Source: an uncultured Candidatus Saccharibacteria bacterium
GTDB taxonomy: Bacteria > Patescibacteriota > Saccharimonadia > Saccharimonadales > Saccharimonadaceae
DNA length: 14,296 nucleotides
Assembly: GCA_949063825.1 (NCBI GenBank)
Contig: CARSRA010000018.1
Location: 1-14,296 of the forward strand
Direction of reading: 5' to 3'
The stretch's first letter is position 1; every line of letters begins with the position of its first letter. Below, piece by piece: positions 1 to 6,570 of this stretch. Below the pieces are notes generated by a model. It was not told the DNA's origin, did no database searches, and saw only the letters and a program-made list of their open reading frames with translations. Position numbers and translations under genes: made by a program.

Positions 1-53
1 ATCTCGACCGTGGACGTGGCTTCGCCATCCGCTGCGTTACACGGGAGGGGTAG
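1..53 (+). CDS. C-terminal end of an upstream DGR target (FISUMP-type) protein, partial
   Basis: The reading frame from base 3 ends LDRGRGFAIRCVTREG and stops at TAG 51-53. The ending GFAIRCVTREG is identical to the C-terminus of the 607-residue FISUMP protein at 10261-12084. The few residues just before it differ (LDRGR here, YLRGP there), which is what two variable regions diversified from the same kind of template should look like. The rest of the gene lies left of the window. From the family, this would be the ligand-binding end of a C-type-lectin-like domain on a secreted protein. That it is a second target of the same retroelement is inferred from the shared tail and downstream DNA. An old gene duplication is the alternative. 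Confidence 0.75.
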   Translation, partial: LDRGRGFAIRCVTREG

Positions 54-106
54 AGGAAGCCTCATCGTACCTTGATATCTGAGTTAAGCAACCAGGAAAC
101 CCAGCG
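1..106 (+). repeat. Direct repeat copy 1: VR 3' end plus downstream homing-type tract
   Basis: Bases 18-106 match 12049-12137 at 88 of 89 positions; the single difference is A99 against G12130. The identity runs 53 nt past the stop codon into non-coding DNA. Bases 1-17 align without gaps to 12032-12048 but differ at eight positions clustered in three codons. This fits a DGR variable region followed by a constant tract that guides homing. A short hairpin (GAGG-aag-CCTC, 53-63) sits directly on the stop codon, as in copy 2. Confidence 0.85.
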
Positions 107-122
107 AAAATTCCTCGAAGTT

Positions 123-149
123 TTAGCACTCTTGACTTATGAGTGCTAG
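123..149. promoter_or_regulatory. CIRCE operator (HrcA binding site)
   Basis: TTAGCACTC (123-131), a 9-nt spacer and GAGTGCTAG (141-149) match the CIRCE consensus TTAGCACTC-N9-GAGTGCTAA with one mismatch in the last base. HrcA binds this element and represses heat-shock genes in many bacteria. It overlaps the -35 box of the promoter before clpC, so binding should block RNA polymerase. The controlled unit is inferred to be clpC, the metallopeptidase-like gene and clpP. Confidence 0.93.
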
Positions 150-161
150 TTATGCTATACT
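132..161 (+). promoter_or_regulatory. Heat-shock operon promoter before clpC
   Basis: TTGACT (132-137), an 18-nt spacer and TATACT (156-161) form a sigma70-type promoter. A TG one base before the -10 makes it an extended -10 (TGcTATACT). The -35 lies in the CIRCE spacer, a standard arrangement for HrcA control. Transcription would start near 168, leaving a leader of roughly 50 nt before clpC. Confidence 0.8.
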
Positions 162-213
162 GAGGATAGAAATTCTAAACTCAGGAAGTATAAGAACAAT
201 AAGGTATAATTAG

Positions 214-2694
214 GTGATGGATAACGATTTTAATGATACCATGAGCCGTCTGTCGGAAAACGCAAAGTTTGCCTTGCAGAAAGCGGACGTATTTTGCAAG
301 AAATATGGCAATGGTTATATGGGAACGGAGCATATTTTAATGGGGATTGCTGCGCAGGACGCTTCGCGGGGCGCAAAGTTACTCAGGTCATTTGATATTA
401 CGATTGATCGGCTTGAAAATGCTCTCGGACAGGAAGCGCGTGATGTTCAAGATAGTAGTTCGATGGCAATGATGTCACTATCTGAAGCGGCAGTCTTGAC
501 GATCCGGATGGCGGATAGTTTTGCCTTGGCGCACGATAGCGAGGTGGTGGGTACATTGAATTTGATTGATGCGATGTATAAGCAGCCTAATTCGCGGGCA
601 GCAATTTTGCTAGGGCAACTTGGGGTGAAAGAATTAGAATTTGGCGCAGCTCTAGAAGCTGAATATCGTGCTATGGCTCAGCACGAGCGCAATCTCGAGC
701 TTAAAAAGGAATATAAACGTAGTGGTCAACTAAAATGGCTAAAACGTTACGGGCAGGATCTAACCGAGCTCGCGAAGGATGGGAAGCTTGATGTGGTGAT
801 TGGTCGTGAGCGCGAAATCGAGCGTGTAGTTACGGTGCTATGTCGGCGTACAAAATCAAATCCGGTCTTGATTGGCGAAGCTGGAGTCGGTAAGACTGCG
901 ATTGTAGAAGGATTAGCGGAGCGGATCGTCAAGAATGATGTACCAGCGGCGCTGATCGGTCGTAGAATCTATCAAGTGGATCTCTCTAATTTAGTAGCTG
1001 GCACAAAATTTCGGGGCGAATTTGAGGAACGGATCAAGGGGGTAATTGATGAAGCAATCAAAAATGAAGACGTGATTTTGTTTATCGATGAGTTACACCT
1101 CTTAACTGGTGCCGGTGCGAGCGAAGGCTCAATGGATGCGGCGAATATCTTAAAACCGGCACTAGCGCGTGGGCAGATTCAGTTGATTGGCGCAACGACG
1201 TTGGATGAATATCGCAAACAGATTGAGAACGACAAGGCTTTGTCGCGCCGTTTTCAGACTGTGATTGTTGAAGAGCCGAGCCCAGAGGTGACTTTAAAAA
1301 TTCTAAAGGGCATAAAAAAGCATTATGAGAAACATCATGGCGTGGAAATTCCTGAAGAAATGCTAGAAATGGCGATCAATATGTCTGGTCGTTATATCAA
1401 TGATCGTTATATGCCAGATAAAGTGATTGATGTGATTGATGAAGCGGCGGCGATTCGCAAGGTAAAGGCGGACAAGGAGAACGGCTCAAATTACAAGAAA
1501 TTAAAAATCGAGATGCAAGAAGTTCGCAGCAAAATGGAAGAAATGGCCGATAAAGAAGACTTCAGTGCGGCGGAGTTTTGCCAAGATAAATTAAAAGAAC
1601 TAGAAAAACAACTTAAAACTGCTGAAAAAGCCAATAAAGTAAAACCGGTCTTAACTGAAGATGATTTGGCGTTAGCGATTTCACTAAAGACCGGTATACC
1701 GGTGGCAAAAGTACATGGTTCAGAGGTTGAAGCACTAGGGAACCTCGAGAATCATTTAAAGAAATCGGTGATTGGTCAGAACGAAGCGGTTTCAGCTGTG
1801 GCGAAGGCGATTCGGCGTGGGCGTAGTGGGATTGCGAATCCAAATCGACCGATTGGCTCATTCCTATTTATGGGCCCAACCGGCATAGGGAAAACCGAGC
1901 TAGCACGCGTGGTGGCACGTGAAGTTTTTGGCGGCGAGAACGCTCTGATTAAAATCGACATGAGCGAATTTGGCGAAAAGCATAATGTTTCACGGCTTGT
2001 TGGTGCGCCTGCAGGATATGTTGGATACGAAGATGGAGGCAAGTTGACTGAGGCGGTGCGGCGTCATCCATATTCAGTAGTTTTGTTTGATGAGATCGAG
2101 AAGGCTCACCCAGATGTATTCAATATGTTACTACAGATTTTGGAGGATGGTTGTCTGACTGATGGTCAGGGCAACCGCGTAAAATTCAATAATACCGTAG
2201 TGATTCTAACTTCCAATCTCGGTGCTGATGAAATGTACCGTGAGAGTGAGCTAGGATTCACCGCTAAAGGCCTAAAAGAAAAGCGAGAACTCAGTGCTGA
2301 ATATGAGGCTAGCAAAGCCACTGCGATGCGGGCGCTCAAGAAAGTGATGAAACCGGAGTTGATCAATCGGCTGGATGCAATTCTAGTATTCCATGCTTTG
2401 ACGCACGAGAATGTCGAAAGAATATTTGATAATTTGCTAGAAGAACTGAAAAAACGCTTGGCTCAGAAGGGCTTAGGAGTAAAACTTTCTCCAGCAGTAA
2501 AAGAGTATTTGATTAATCAGGGATATGACCCCAAAAACGGTGCGCGACCATTGCGCCGGATAATTGAGGATAAGATCGAATCTCTGATTGCTGATAGGAT
2601 GATCAGTGGCGAGCTGAGTGAAGGTAATATCGCGGCGATTAGCCAGGATAAGACGGACCCCGAGAAACTGATCTTGAGAGCAACAAATGGCTAA
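214..2694 (+). CDS. clpC: ClpC-type AAA+ unfoldase
   Basis: ATP-driven unfoldase that threads substrates into the ClpP peptidase. The order is a Clp N-terminal double repeat (about 10-150), AAA+ domain 1 with Walker A GEAGVGKT (221-228) and Walker B FIDE (290-293), a coiled UVR-type segment (about 436-470), and AAA+ domain 2 with Walker A GPTGIGKT (554-561), Walker B VVLFDE (622-627) and sensor-2 GARPLRR (776-782). An LGF tripeptide (680-682) sits where ClpC proteins carry the ClpP-binding loop. The UVR segment and the length of 826 residues favour ClpC over ClpA or ClpB. The start is GTG 214 or ATG 217; AAGG at 201-204 serves either. It lies behind a CIRCE/promoter and shares an operon with clpP. 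Confidence 0.95.
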   Translation: MMDNDFNDTMSRLSENAKFALQKADVFCKKYGNGYMGTEHILMGIAAQDASRGAKLLRSFDITIDRLENALGQEARDVQDSSSMAMMSLSEAAVLTIRMADSFALAHDSEVVGTLNLIDAMYKQPNSRAAILLGQLGVKELEFGAALEAEYRAMAQHERNLELKKEYKRSGQLKWLKRYGQDLTELAKDGKLDVVIGREREIERVVTVLCRRTKSNPVLIGEAGVGKTAIVEGLAERIVKNDVPAALIGRRIYQVDLSNLVAGTKFRGEFEERIKGVIDEAIKNEDVILFIDELHLLTGAGASEGSMDAANILKPALARGQIQLIGATTLDEYRKQIENDKALSRRFQTVIVEEPSPEVTLKILKGIKKHYEKHHGVEIPEEMLEMAINMSGRYINDRYMPDKVIDVIDEAAAIRKVKADKENGSNYKKLKIEMQEVRSKMEEMADKEDFSAAEFCQDKLKELEKQLKTAEKANKVKPVLTEDDLALAISLKTGIPVAKVHGSEVEALGNLENHLKKSVIGQNEAVSAVAKAIRRGRSGIANPNRPIGSFLFMGPTGIGKTELARVVAREVFGGENALIKIDMSEFGEKHNVSRLVGAPAGYVGYEDGGKLTEAVRRHPYSVVLFDEIEKAHPDVFNMLLQILEDGCLTDGQGNRVKFNNTVVILTSNLGADEMYRESELGFTAKGLKEKRELSAEYEASKATAMRALKKVMKPELINRLDAILVFHALTHENVERIFDNLLEELKKRLAQKGLGVKLSPAVKEYLINQGYDPKNGARPLRRIIEDKIESLIADRMISGELSEGNIAAISQDKTDPEKLILRATNG

Positions 2695-3667
2695 GATGAA
2701 AAAGCGTGAGCTGATCATAATCGTGGTTTTTTCGCTCCTTACGATAGCGAGCTGGTATCTTATGACTAGCTGGACGGTGCGAGATATTTGGTATGGGATT
2801 GGATATGAGCCAAGTGCGGGAGTTCAAAATATTCATGATGAGCTAGAGCTAACCGATCGTGGACAGCGGATTTTCCGCGGAGCTCGTCCAGCACTCGAGG
2901 AAAGTGAAGCATTCAATCAGCACTGCGACAGTCATAATCTTGAGGTGGCGCTGCTTGGTTGTTATGCGGATGGGCAGATCTATGTTTATGAGATTACGAA
3001 TCAGGATCTAGTCGATGCTAATAAAGTCACGATGGCGCACGAGCTCCTACATGCGGCGTGGTTGAGGATGAGTGACCGCGAGCGCGAGCGTGTAACCGAG
3101 CTAATGAACCAAGTAGCCGAAGCAAATACCTCCGAGTGGCAGAAAACTGAGCTCTCGGCCTATGCCGATCAAGATAGCAAGGTTCTAACCGAAGAAAAAT
3201 ATACGCGTATCGGGACTAAAGTCCGGGATTTACCCGAAGATCTAGAGAGCCATTACGCAATGTATTTTAAGAATCGTGCTAAAATTGTCGATTTTTACGA
3301 AAAATATCAGGCACCGCTCATTGAACTAAAGAATAAAACTGATCAGTTGGGAAAAGAACTTCTTGCGGAGCGTGATGCAATTGCGACGGACCGTCAAAGT
3401 TACGAGACCGAGCTCGAAAGCCTCAATCTTGCGATACAGAAATTCAATAATTGCGCTAGCACGATGGGTTGTTTTACGAGCGATGCTGTTTTTGAGCAGG
3501 AGCGTAATACCTTGAACACGCGGCAAACTAATTTAGACAGCGTGCGAGTTAGCTTAAATGATCGTATTGATCAGACTAACGCTAAATTGAACGAATACCA
3601 GCAAAATTTACGTACTTTAGGTGAATTAAACAATGCAATGAATTCAAATGTGATTGAGAGCCTGTGA
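2687..3667 (+). CDS. Membrane-anchored putative zinc metallopeptidase (HExxH)
   Basis: Protein of 326 residues. A hydrophobic segment at about 8-26 looks like an N-terminal anchor, leaving the rest outside the membrane. HELLH at 118-122 is a zinc-metallopeptidase motif in a helix-like context (TMAHELLHAAW). A later EEKYTRIGTKVRDLP...ESHYAMYF stretch resembles the conserved region of uncharacterised HExxH proteins and may give a third ligand. The C-terminal third (about 205-326) is rich in E, K, Q and L and is probably coiled coil, with a Cys pair (NNCASTMGCF). The start ATG overlaps the end of clpC by 8 nt, implying translational coupling; ATG 2696 is an alternative. Lying between clpC and clpP, it probably belongs to the protein quality-control unit. 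Substrate and activity are unknown. Confidence 0.8.
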   Translation: MAKMKKRELIIIVVFSLLTIASWYLMTSWTVRDIWYGIGYEPSAGVQNIHDELELTDRGQRIFRGARPALEESEAFNQHCDSHNLEVALLGCYADGQIYVYEITNQDLVDANKVTMAHELLHAAWLRMSDRERERVTELMNQVAEANTSEWQKTELSAYADQDSKVLTEEKYTRIGTKVRDLPEDLESHYAMYFKNRAKIVDFYEKYQAPLIELKNKTDQLGKELLAERDAIATDRQSYETELESLNLAIQKFNNCASTMGCFTSDAVFEQERNTLNTRQTNLDSVRVSLNDRIDQTNAKLNEYQQNLRTLGELNNAMNSNVIESL

Positions 3668-3709
3668 TATAAGTCGGAAACATTTTAAAACTAAGTAGAA
3701 AGGAACTAA

Positions 3710-4315
3710 ATGAGTAAAGAAAATAGAATAAGAGACTATCTCGTCCCAACCGTAGTTGAGGAGACTACTAAGGGGGAGCGTGCTTATGATATTTATTCGC
3801 GCCTCTTGAATGACCGCATCGTATTCTTGGGTGAGCAAGTAGATAGCCACACGGCAAATCTAGTCGTAGCGCAGCTTTTGTATCTTGCTGGTGAAGATCC
3901 AAAACGTGATATCAAGCTCTATATTAATTCCCCAGGGGGCTCGGTCTATGATGGCCTCGCGATTATTGATACCATGAGTTATATCCAGCCAGATGTACAG
4001 ACGATCGGGATTGGTTTGCAAGCCAGTATGGGTGCGATGCTATTGAGCTGTGGCACAAAGGGGAAACGTTTTGTACTCCCGAATGCGCGCGTGATGATCC
4101 ATCAGCCGTCCTATGGTACTGGGCAGGCAAAAGTGACTGACCAGGAAATTGAGCTCAGAGAGGGGCTTTATCTGAAACAGCGGTTGATCGATATTCTAGC
4201 CGAACAAACCGGGAAAGATAAAAAGACGATCGAGCGCGACATGGATCGGGACAATTGGATGTCGGCCGAAGAAGCCAAAGCTTATGGAATTATTGACGAA
4301 GTGATTAAGCGTTAA
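3710..4315 (+). CDS. clpP: ATP-dependent Clp protease proteolytic subunit
   Basis: Serine peptidase that forms the tetradecameric degradation chamber used by ClpC/ClpX. It has 201 residues, the usual ClpP length. The nucleophile is Ser106 in LQASMGAMLLS, the His is 131 in MIHQPS, and the acid is an Asp in the ERDMDRDNWMS block (177 or 179). The oxyanion-type glycine strand NSPGGSVYDGLAI is intact. AAAGGA just upstream gives a good ribosome site. It follows the metallopeptidase-like gene by 42 nt and is probably the last gene of the CIRCE-controlled operon. The matching ClpP loop in ClpC supports a working pair. Confidence 0.97.
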   Translation: MSKENRIRDYLVPTVVEETTKGERAYDIYSRLLNDRIVFLGEQVDSHTANLVVAQLLYLAGEDPKRDIKLYINSPGGSVYDGLAIIDTMSYIQPDVQTIGIGLQASMGAMLLSCGTKGKRFVLPNARVMIHQPSYGTGQAKVTDQEIELREGLYLKQRLIDILAEQTGKDKKTIERDMDRDNWMSAEEAKAYGIIDEVIKR

Positions 4316-4324
4316 TATAGAACA

Positions 4325-4351
4325 CCGCTAGGGTTACTATGACCCTAGCGG
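4325..4351. terminator. Hairpin between convergent clpP and rnhA
   Basis: CCGCTAGGGT (4325-4334) and ACCCTAGCGG (4342-4351) form a perfect 10-bp stem with a 7-nt loop, 10 nt after the clpP stop. The following bases are ATATAACGGTTTTT, so the T run is displaced rather than immediate. It most likely terminates the clp operon, with lower efficiency than a classical terminator. Confidence 0.7.
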
Positions 4352-4363
4352 ATATAACGGTTT

Positions 4364-4786
4364 TTAGAGAGTAGCGCCTTTGCGGGCTTTGTTGGCCCAT
4401 TCATCGGCCAGCTCGTTTTCGGGCGTGCCTACATGGCCACGCGTCCAAACCAGCTCTACGGAGCCTTCGTTGTAAAGCTGGTAAAGTTGTTTGACGAGGT
4501 CTAGATTTTTGATTTCGCCAGATTTTTTGCGCCAATTATTTTTCTCCCAAGTCGGCGCCCATTTAGTGGCAACGTTGACCCAAAATTCGGAATCAGTGTG
4601 GATCTCAGCGGGCGTACCGTCGGCATATTCGATTGCGGCGATTAGTGCGCGAGCCTCCATGCGGATATTAGTGGTGTCAGGTTCGCGTCCCAGCGCTACC
4701 GGATGGTCGTCTTCAATTACGGCGAAACCACCAGGGCCAGGGTTGGGACTGGCGCTACCGTCGGTCCAAAGGATTTTTTTCTGCAT
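4364..4786 (-). CDS. rnhA: Ribonuclease HI
   Basis: Cleaves the RNA strand of RNA-DNA hybrids. The 140-residue protein opens MQKKILWTDGSASPNPGPGG, the normal family start. It carries the full catalytic set Asp9, Glu44 (MEARA), Asp65 (HTDSEFW) and Asp128 (ENELADEW), with His118 in the TRGHVG loop. The frame stays open upstream to a TTG at 4909, but the added 41 residues resemble nothing in the family. An extended -10 box lies 6 nt before ATG 4786, so the short start is preferred and the mRNA is probably leaderless. A second strong promoter further up (4925-4953) could add a longer transcript. It converges with clpP. Confidence 0.93.
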   Translation of the reverse strand: MQKKILWTDGSASPNPGPGGFAVIEDDHPVALGREPDTTNIRMEARALIAAIEYADGTPAEIHTDSEFWVNVATKWAPTWEKNNWRKKSGEIKNLDLVKQLYQLYNEGSVELVWTRGHVGTPENELADEWANKARKGATL

Positions 4787-4792
4787 AAAGTC

Positions 4793-4801
4793 ATTATAGC
4801 A
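4793..4801 (-). promoter_or_regulatory. Extended -10 promoter for leaderless rnhA
   Basis: On the minus strand TGCTATAAT ends 6 nt before the rnhA ATG. With transcription starting about 7 nt after the -10, the message would begin at or next to the start codon. No Shine-Dalgarno sequence fits in the gap. The wider motif TATGCTATAAT is shared with the clpC and 6571-7731 promoters. Confidence 0.65.
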
Positions 4802-4924
4802 TAGTGTGGCGTCGATCCGTAAAACAGCATTTATTGTAAGATAACGTCTCCTGGAAGGTTTTGCGGAAGTATGAAAAGCCCAACAAAAACCCGCCCTAGA
4901 CTTTTTCAACTAGGTATTCTTCCT

Positions 4925-4953
4925 ATTCTATCATACCATTAGCATTTTGTCAA
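4925..4953 (-). promoter_or_regulatory. Near-consensus sigma70 promoter, minus strand
   Basis: Read on the minus strand: TTGACA (4953-4948), a 17-nt spacer and TAGAAT (4930-4925), with a TG before the -10. It is the best promoter match in the window. Transcription would start near 4918, about 130 nt upstream of rnhA. Early in that RNA, CCTAG (4915-4911) can pair with CTAGG (4900-4896), followed by GCGGGTTTTTG. The product could be a leader of rnhA or a small RNA. A TTG-started frame (4909) also opens here and reaches rnhA. Confidence 0.6.
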
Positions 4954-5003
4954 TAAGAAAGCCATGAATTAGAAAAGTTTCTACTAGATTTTGAGGTAAA
5001 GTA

Positions 5004-5012
5004 TGATAAAAT
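5004..5012 (+). promoter_or_regulatory. Possible extended -10 promoter for the 5063 gene
   Basis: TGATAAAAT has the extended -10 form (TGn plus TAAAAT). No good -35 is visible 16-18 nt upstream. A 6-2-6 inverted repeat (TAGAAA-ag-TTTCTA, 4970-4983) sits just above it and could be an operator. Evidence is modest. Confidence 0.4.
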
Positions 5013-5062
5013 AAAAATAGCGAGGTAGTACGATAAATATTACCTAATCTTGGGGAGAAATT

Positions 5063-5803
5063 GTGAAACAAACGATCATCATTGCACCGGTGTTGACTTT
5101 AGCGCTTATTTTTGTGACTATGGGAGCTGAAACTGCGGGAGCGACTAGCGTTAACTCAGACACTTTGCTGATGACAAATCGTGATCGAGCCGCGGATGTA
5201 GTCAGGCAGGTCAGCGGTAAGGCTGGTGCGGATAAATATGTCAAATATTTGAATAACTTGATCGATCAAGCGAATTGTTATCTTGATGGACCACTCGCGA
5301 CTTGTGATTATACTCAGGAGAATGTAAAGGATTTGGCGGCGGCTCTTGATGAGGGGGTTAGAGCTACATTATACCTCACGGCTGATTATGCGGCGGGCAA
5401 TGCACGCCCAGGACAAGGGCCGGTAAATACACCTATAGGTGGTAGTACGGAAAACAAAAATAATGCTACGAACAGTGTAGCTAATAGACCGAATAGCTTG
5501 CCGAATGCTAGCTATGAGACGAGCAATGCATCAGAACAAAAAACAGAAAATGCAAATACAATAGCTGAGCGGGCTGATGTTGGCGCGGAGTCTGAGGTGA
5601 TAGCGCTAAAAAATGGTTCTGAAAGGGAAGCAAAGCAGGAAGCTGGCGCGCGGGAAAGTAAATCAGGCGAGATTAAAGATAATAACGAGAATGAAGCGGG
5701 GAAGAACGTGTCAACACGAGTAATAGTTGCGGTATTGGCCAGCGTAACAATTTTGGCAGCGGGAGCTACGGTAATTTGGAAATGGAGTAAAAGCGATGTC
5801 TAG
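5063..5803 (+). CDS. Secreted protein with C-terminal membrane anchor, function unknown
   Basis: I do not recognise the family. The 246-residue product begins with a short basic start and a hydrophobic run (about 4-20) ending near AGA, a likely Sec signal peptide. A compact region follows (about 30-120) with a Cys pair (ANCYLDGPLATCDY) and several Asp/Arg helices. Residues about 125-220 are low-complexity, rich in N, S, E, A and K, and probably an extended stalk. A single hydrophobic helix (about 222-240) and a short charged tail WKWSKSDV close the protein. The layout fits an extracellular domain on a stalk held by one C-terminal membrane helix. GTG is the start; GGGGAG at 5052-5057 lies 5 nt before it. 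Confidence 0.75.
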   Translation: MKQTIIIAPVLTLALIFVTMGAETAGATSVNSDTLLMTNRDRAADVVRQVSGKAGADKYVKYLNNLIDQANCYLDGPLATCDYTQENVKDLAAALDEGVRATLYLTADYAAGNARPGQGPVNTPIGGSTENKNNATNSVANRPNSLPNASYETSNASEQKTENANTIAERADVGAESEVIALKNGSEREAKQEAGARESKSGEIKDNNENEAGKNVSTRVIVAVLASVTILAAGATVIWKWSKSDV

Positions 5804-5864
5804 AATTAAAGTGATGACTTTGCCAAGTGCGCGAATTCGGATTCGTGTGACGATCAAAAAATAG
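5796..5864 (+). CDS. Possible small basic peptide (22 aa)
   Basis: The frame starts MSRIKVMTLPSAR and ends RVTIKK. It has no acidic residue and is rich in R, K, I and V. Its ATG overlaps the end of the preceding gene by 8 nt (ATGTCTAG), the same overlap as clpC with its neighbour. GGAG at 5784-5787 is placed 8 nt upstream, so translation is plausible. The short length means the frame could be chance. Function is unknown. Confidence 0.4.
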   Translation: MSRIKVMTLPSARIRIRVTIKK

Positions 5865-5911
5865 TCGATATTAAGTTGGGCCGACTTAGCCAGGCATGAA
5901 AATACATAGCA

Positions 5912-5945
5912 CGTAAAATGGGAAATAATTTTACGGCGGGTTTTT
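5912..5945 (+). terminator. Hairpin with following T run
   Basis: CGTAAAAT (5912-5919) and ATTTTACG (5928-5935) form an 8-bp stem with an 8-nt loop, followed by GCGGGTTTTT. It lies after the 5063 gene and small peptide frame and just before the promoter of the next gene. The stem is AT-rich, so termination may be partial. Confidence 0.5.
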
Positions 5946-5946
5946 G

Positions 5947-5955
5947 TGATATAAT
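5947..5955 (+). promoter_or_regulatory. Extended -10 promoter, leaderless CYTH gene
   Basis: TGATATAAT is a perfect -10 with TGn extension, and its last base is 6 nt before ATG 5962. GGAG lies within the gap but only 1 nt from the ATG, too close for normal use. The transcript is probably leaderless. Confidence 0.65.
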
Positions 5956-5961
5956 CGGAGC

Positions 5962-6540
5962 ATGAAAGTGCTTATCGTTAAAAGTCGATTGCTTGATGAG
6001 GCGGGTTTCCATGCTCAGATTACGGGTATTGGTGAGGAAATGTCGCCAGTGATTTGGCAACATGAGCGAGTCTACGTGCCTCATAATTATCGTGAGGGGC
6101 AAAATTTGCCGCGCATGATTACGCGTACTGAGGTACGCGATACCAATTTGCCTGCAGTCTATTCGCTACATTTAAAGCGACATATTGAGGATAGCGGTAT
6201 TGATTGGATTAATACCACGACGGTGAGTGACTATAATGAGACTTCGGGGATCATCCATCAATTGGGATTTCAAAAAATCGCCGAAATTAGTCGGCAGCGC
6301 CGGGAACTTAGATTGGATGACCGTACGATTTTGTATCTAGATCAGGTGGAAGGACTTAATACACCGTACCTAAAAATAGAGGCAAAGCTAGAAGAGGGCG
6401 AGCCAGTTGACGCATTGAGGGGGGATTTATTCAAGATTCTAGAAACTCTAGGACAAAAGACTTTTGTGATGGAGACTTACGCGAAATTGGCGGCACGCGG
6501 AAACGGGGCAGTCGGCGAAGAATTTTTGTTGCCAAACTAG
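5962..6540 (+). CDS. CYTH-like domain protein (CyaB/ThTPase fold)
   Basis: The 192-residue protein follows the CYTH pattern: PRMITRTEVRD, a Lys-containing strand (YSLHLKRHIED), TTTVSDYNETSGIIHQLGF, then EISRQRRELRLDDRTILYLDQVEGLNTPYLKIEAKL. CYTH enzymes bind triphosphates and divalent metal in a beta tunnel; members include thiamine triphosphatase and class IV adenylate cyclase. The N-terminal ExExK metal-binding motif is missing: the matching strand reads VLIVK, with only the Lys kept. The protein may therefore have lost catalysis or use other ligands. It is a single gene with its own leaderless promoter, converging with the next gene 30 nt away. The fold is likely; the substrate is unknown. 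Confidence 0.7.
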   Translation: MKVLIVKSRLLDEAGFHAQITGIGEEMSPVIWQHERVYVPHNYREGQNLPRMITRTEVRDTNLPAVYSLHLKRHIEDSGIDWINTTTVSDYNETSGIIHQLGFQKIAEISRQRRELRLDDRTILYLDQVEGLNTPYLKIEAKLEEGEPVDALRGDLFKILETLGQKTFVMETYAKLAARGNGAVGEEFLLPN

Positions 6541-6570
6541 CCCCTGGTGTAGTCGTTGGCTGTCCGCTGG

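Noticed and set aside
1613..2366. Minus-strand open frames inside clpC
   Set aside because: They are antisense shadows of well-conserved AAA+ coding sequence.
4787..4909. N-terminal extension of RNase HI from a TTG start (41 extra residues)
   Set aside because: The family begins at the MQKKILWTDGS strand and an extended -10 box lies 6 nt before that ATG; the extra residues look like no domain.
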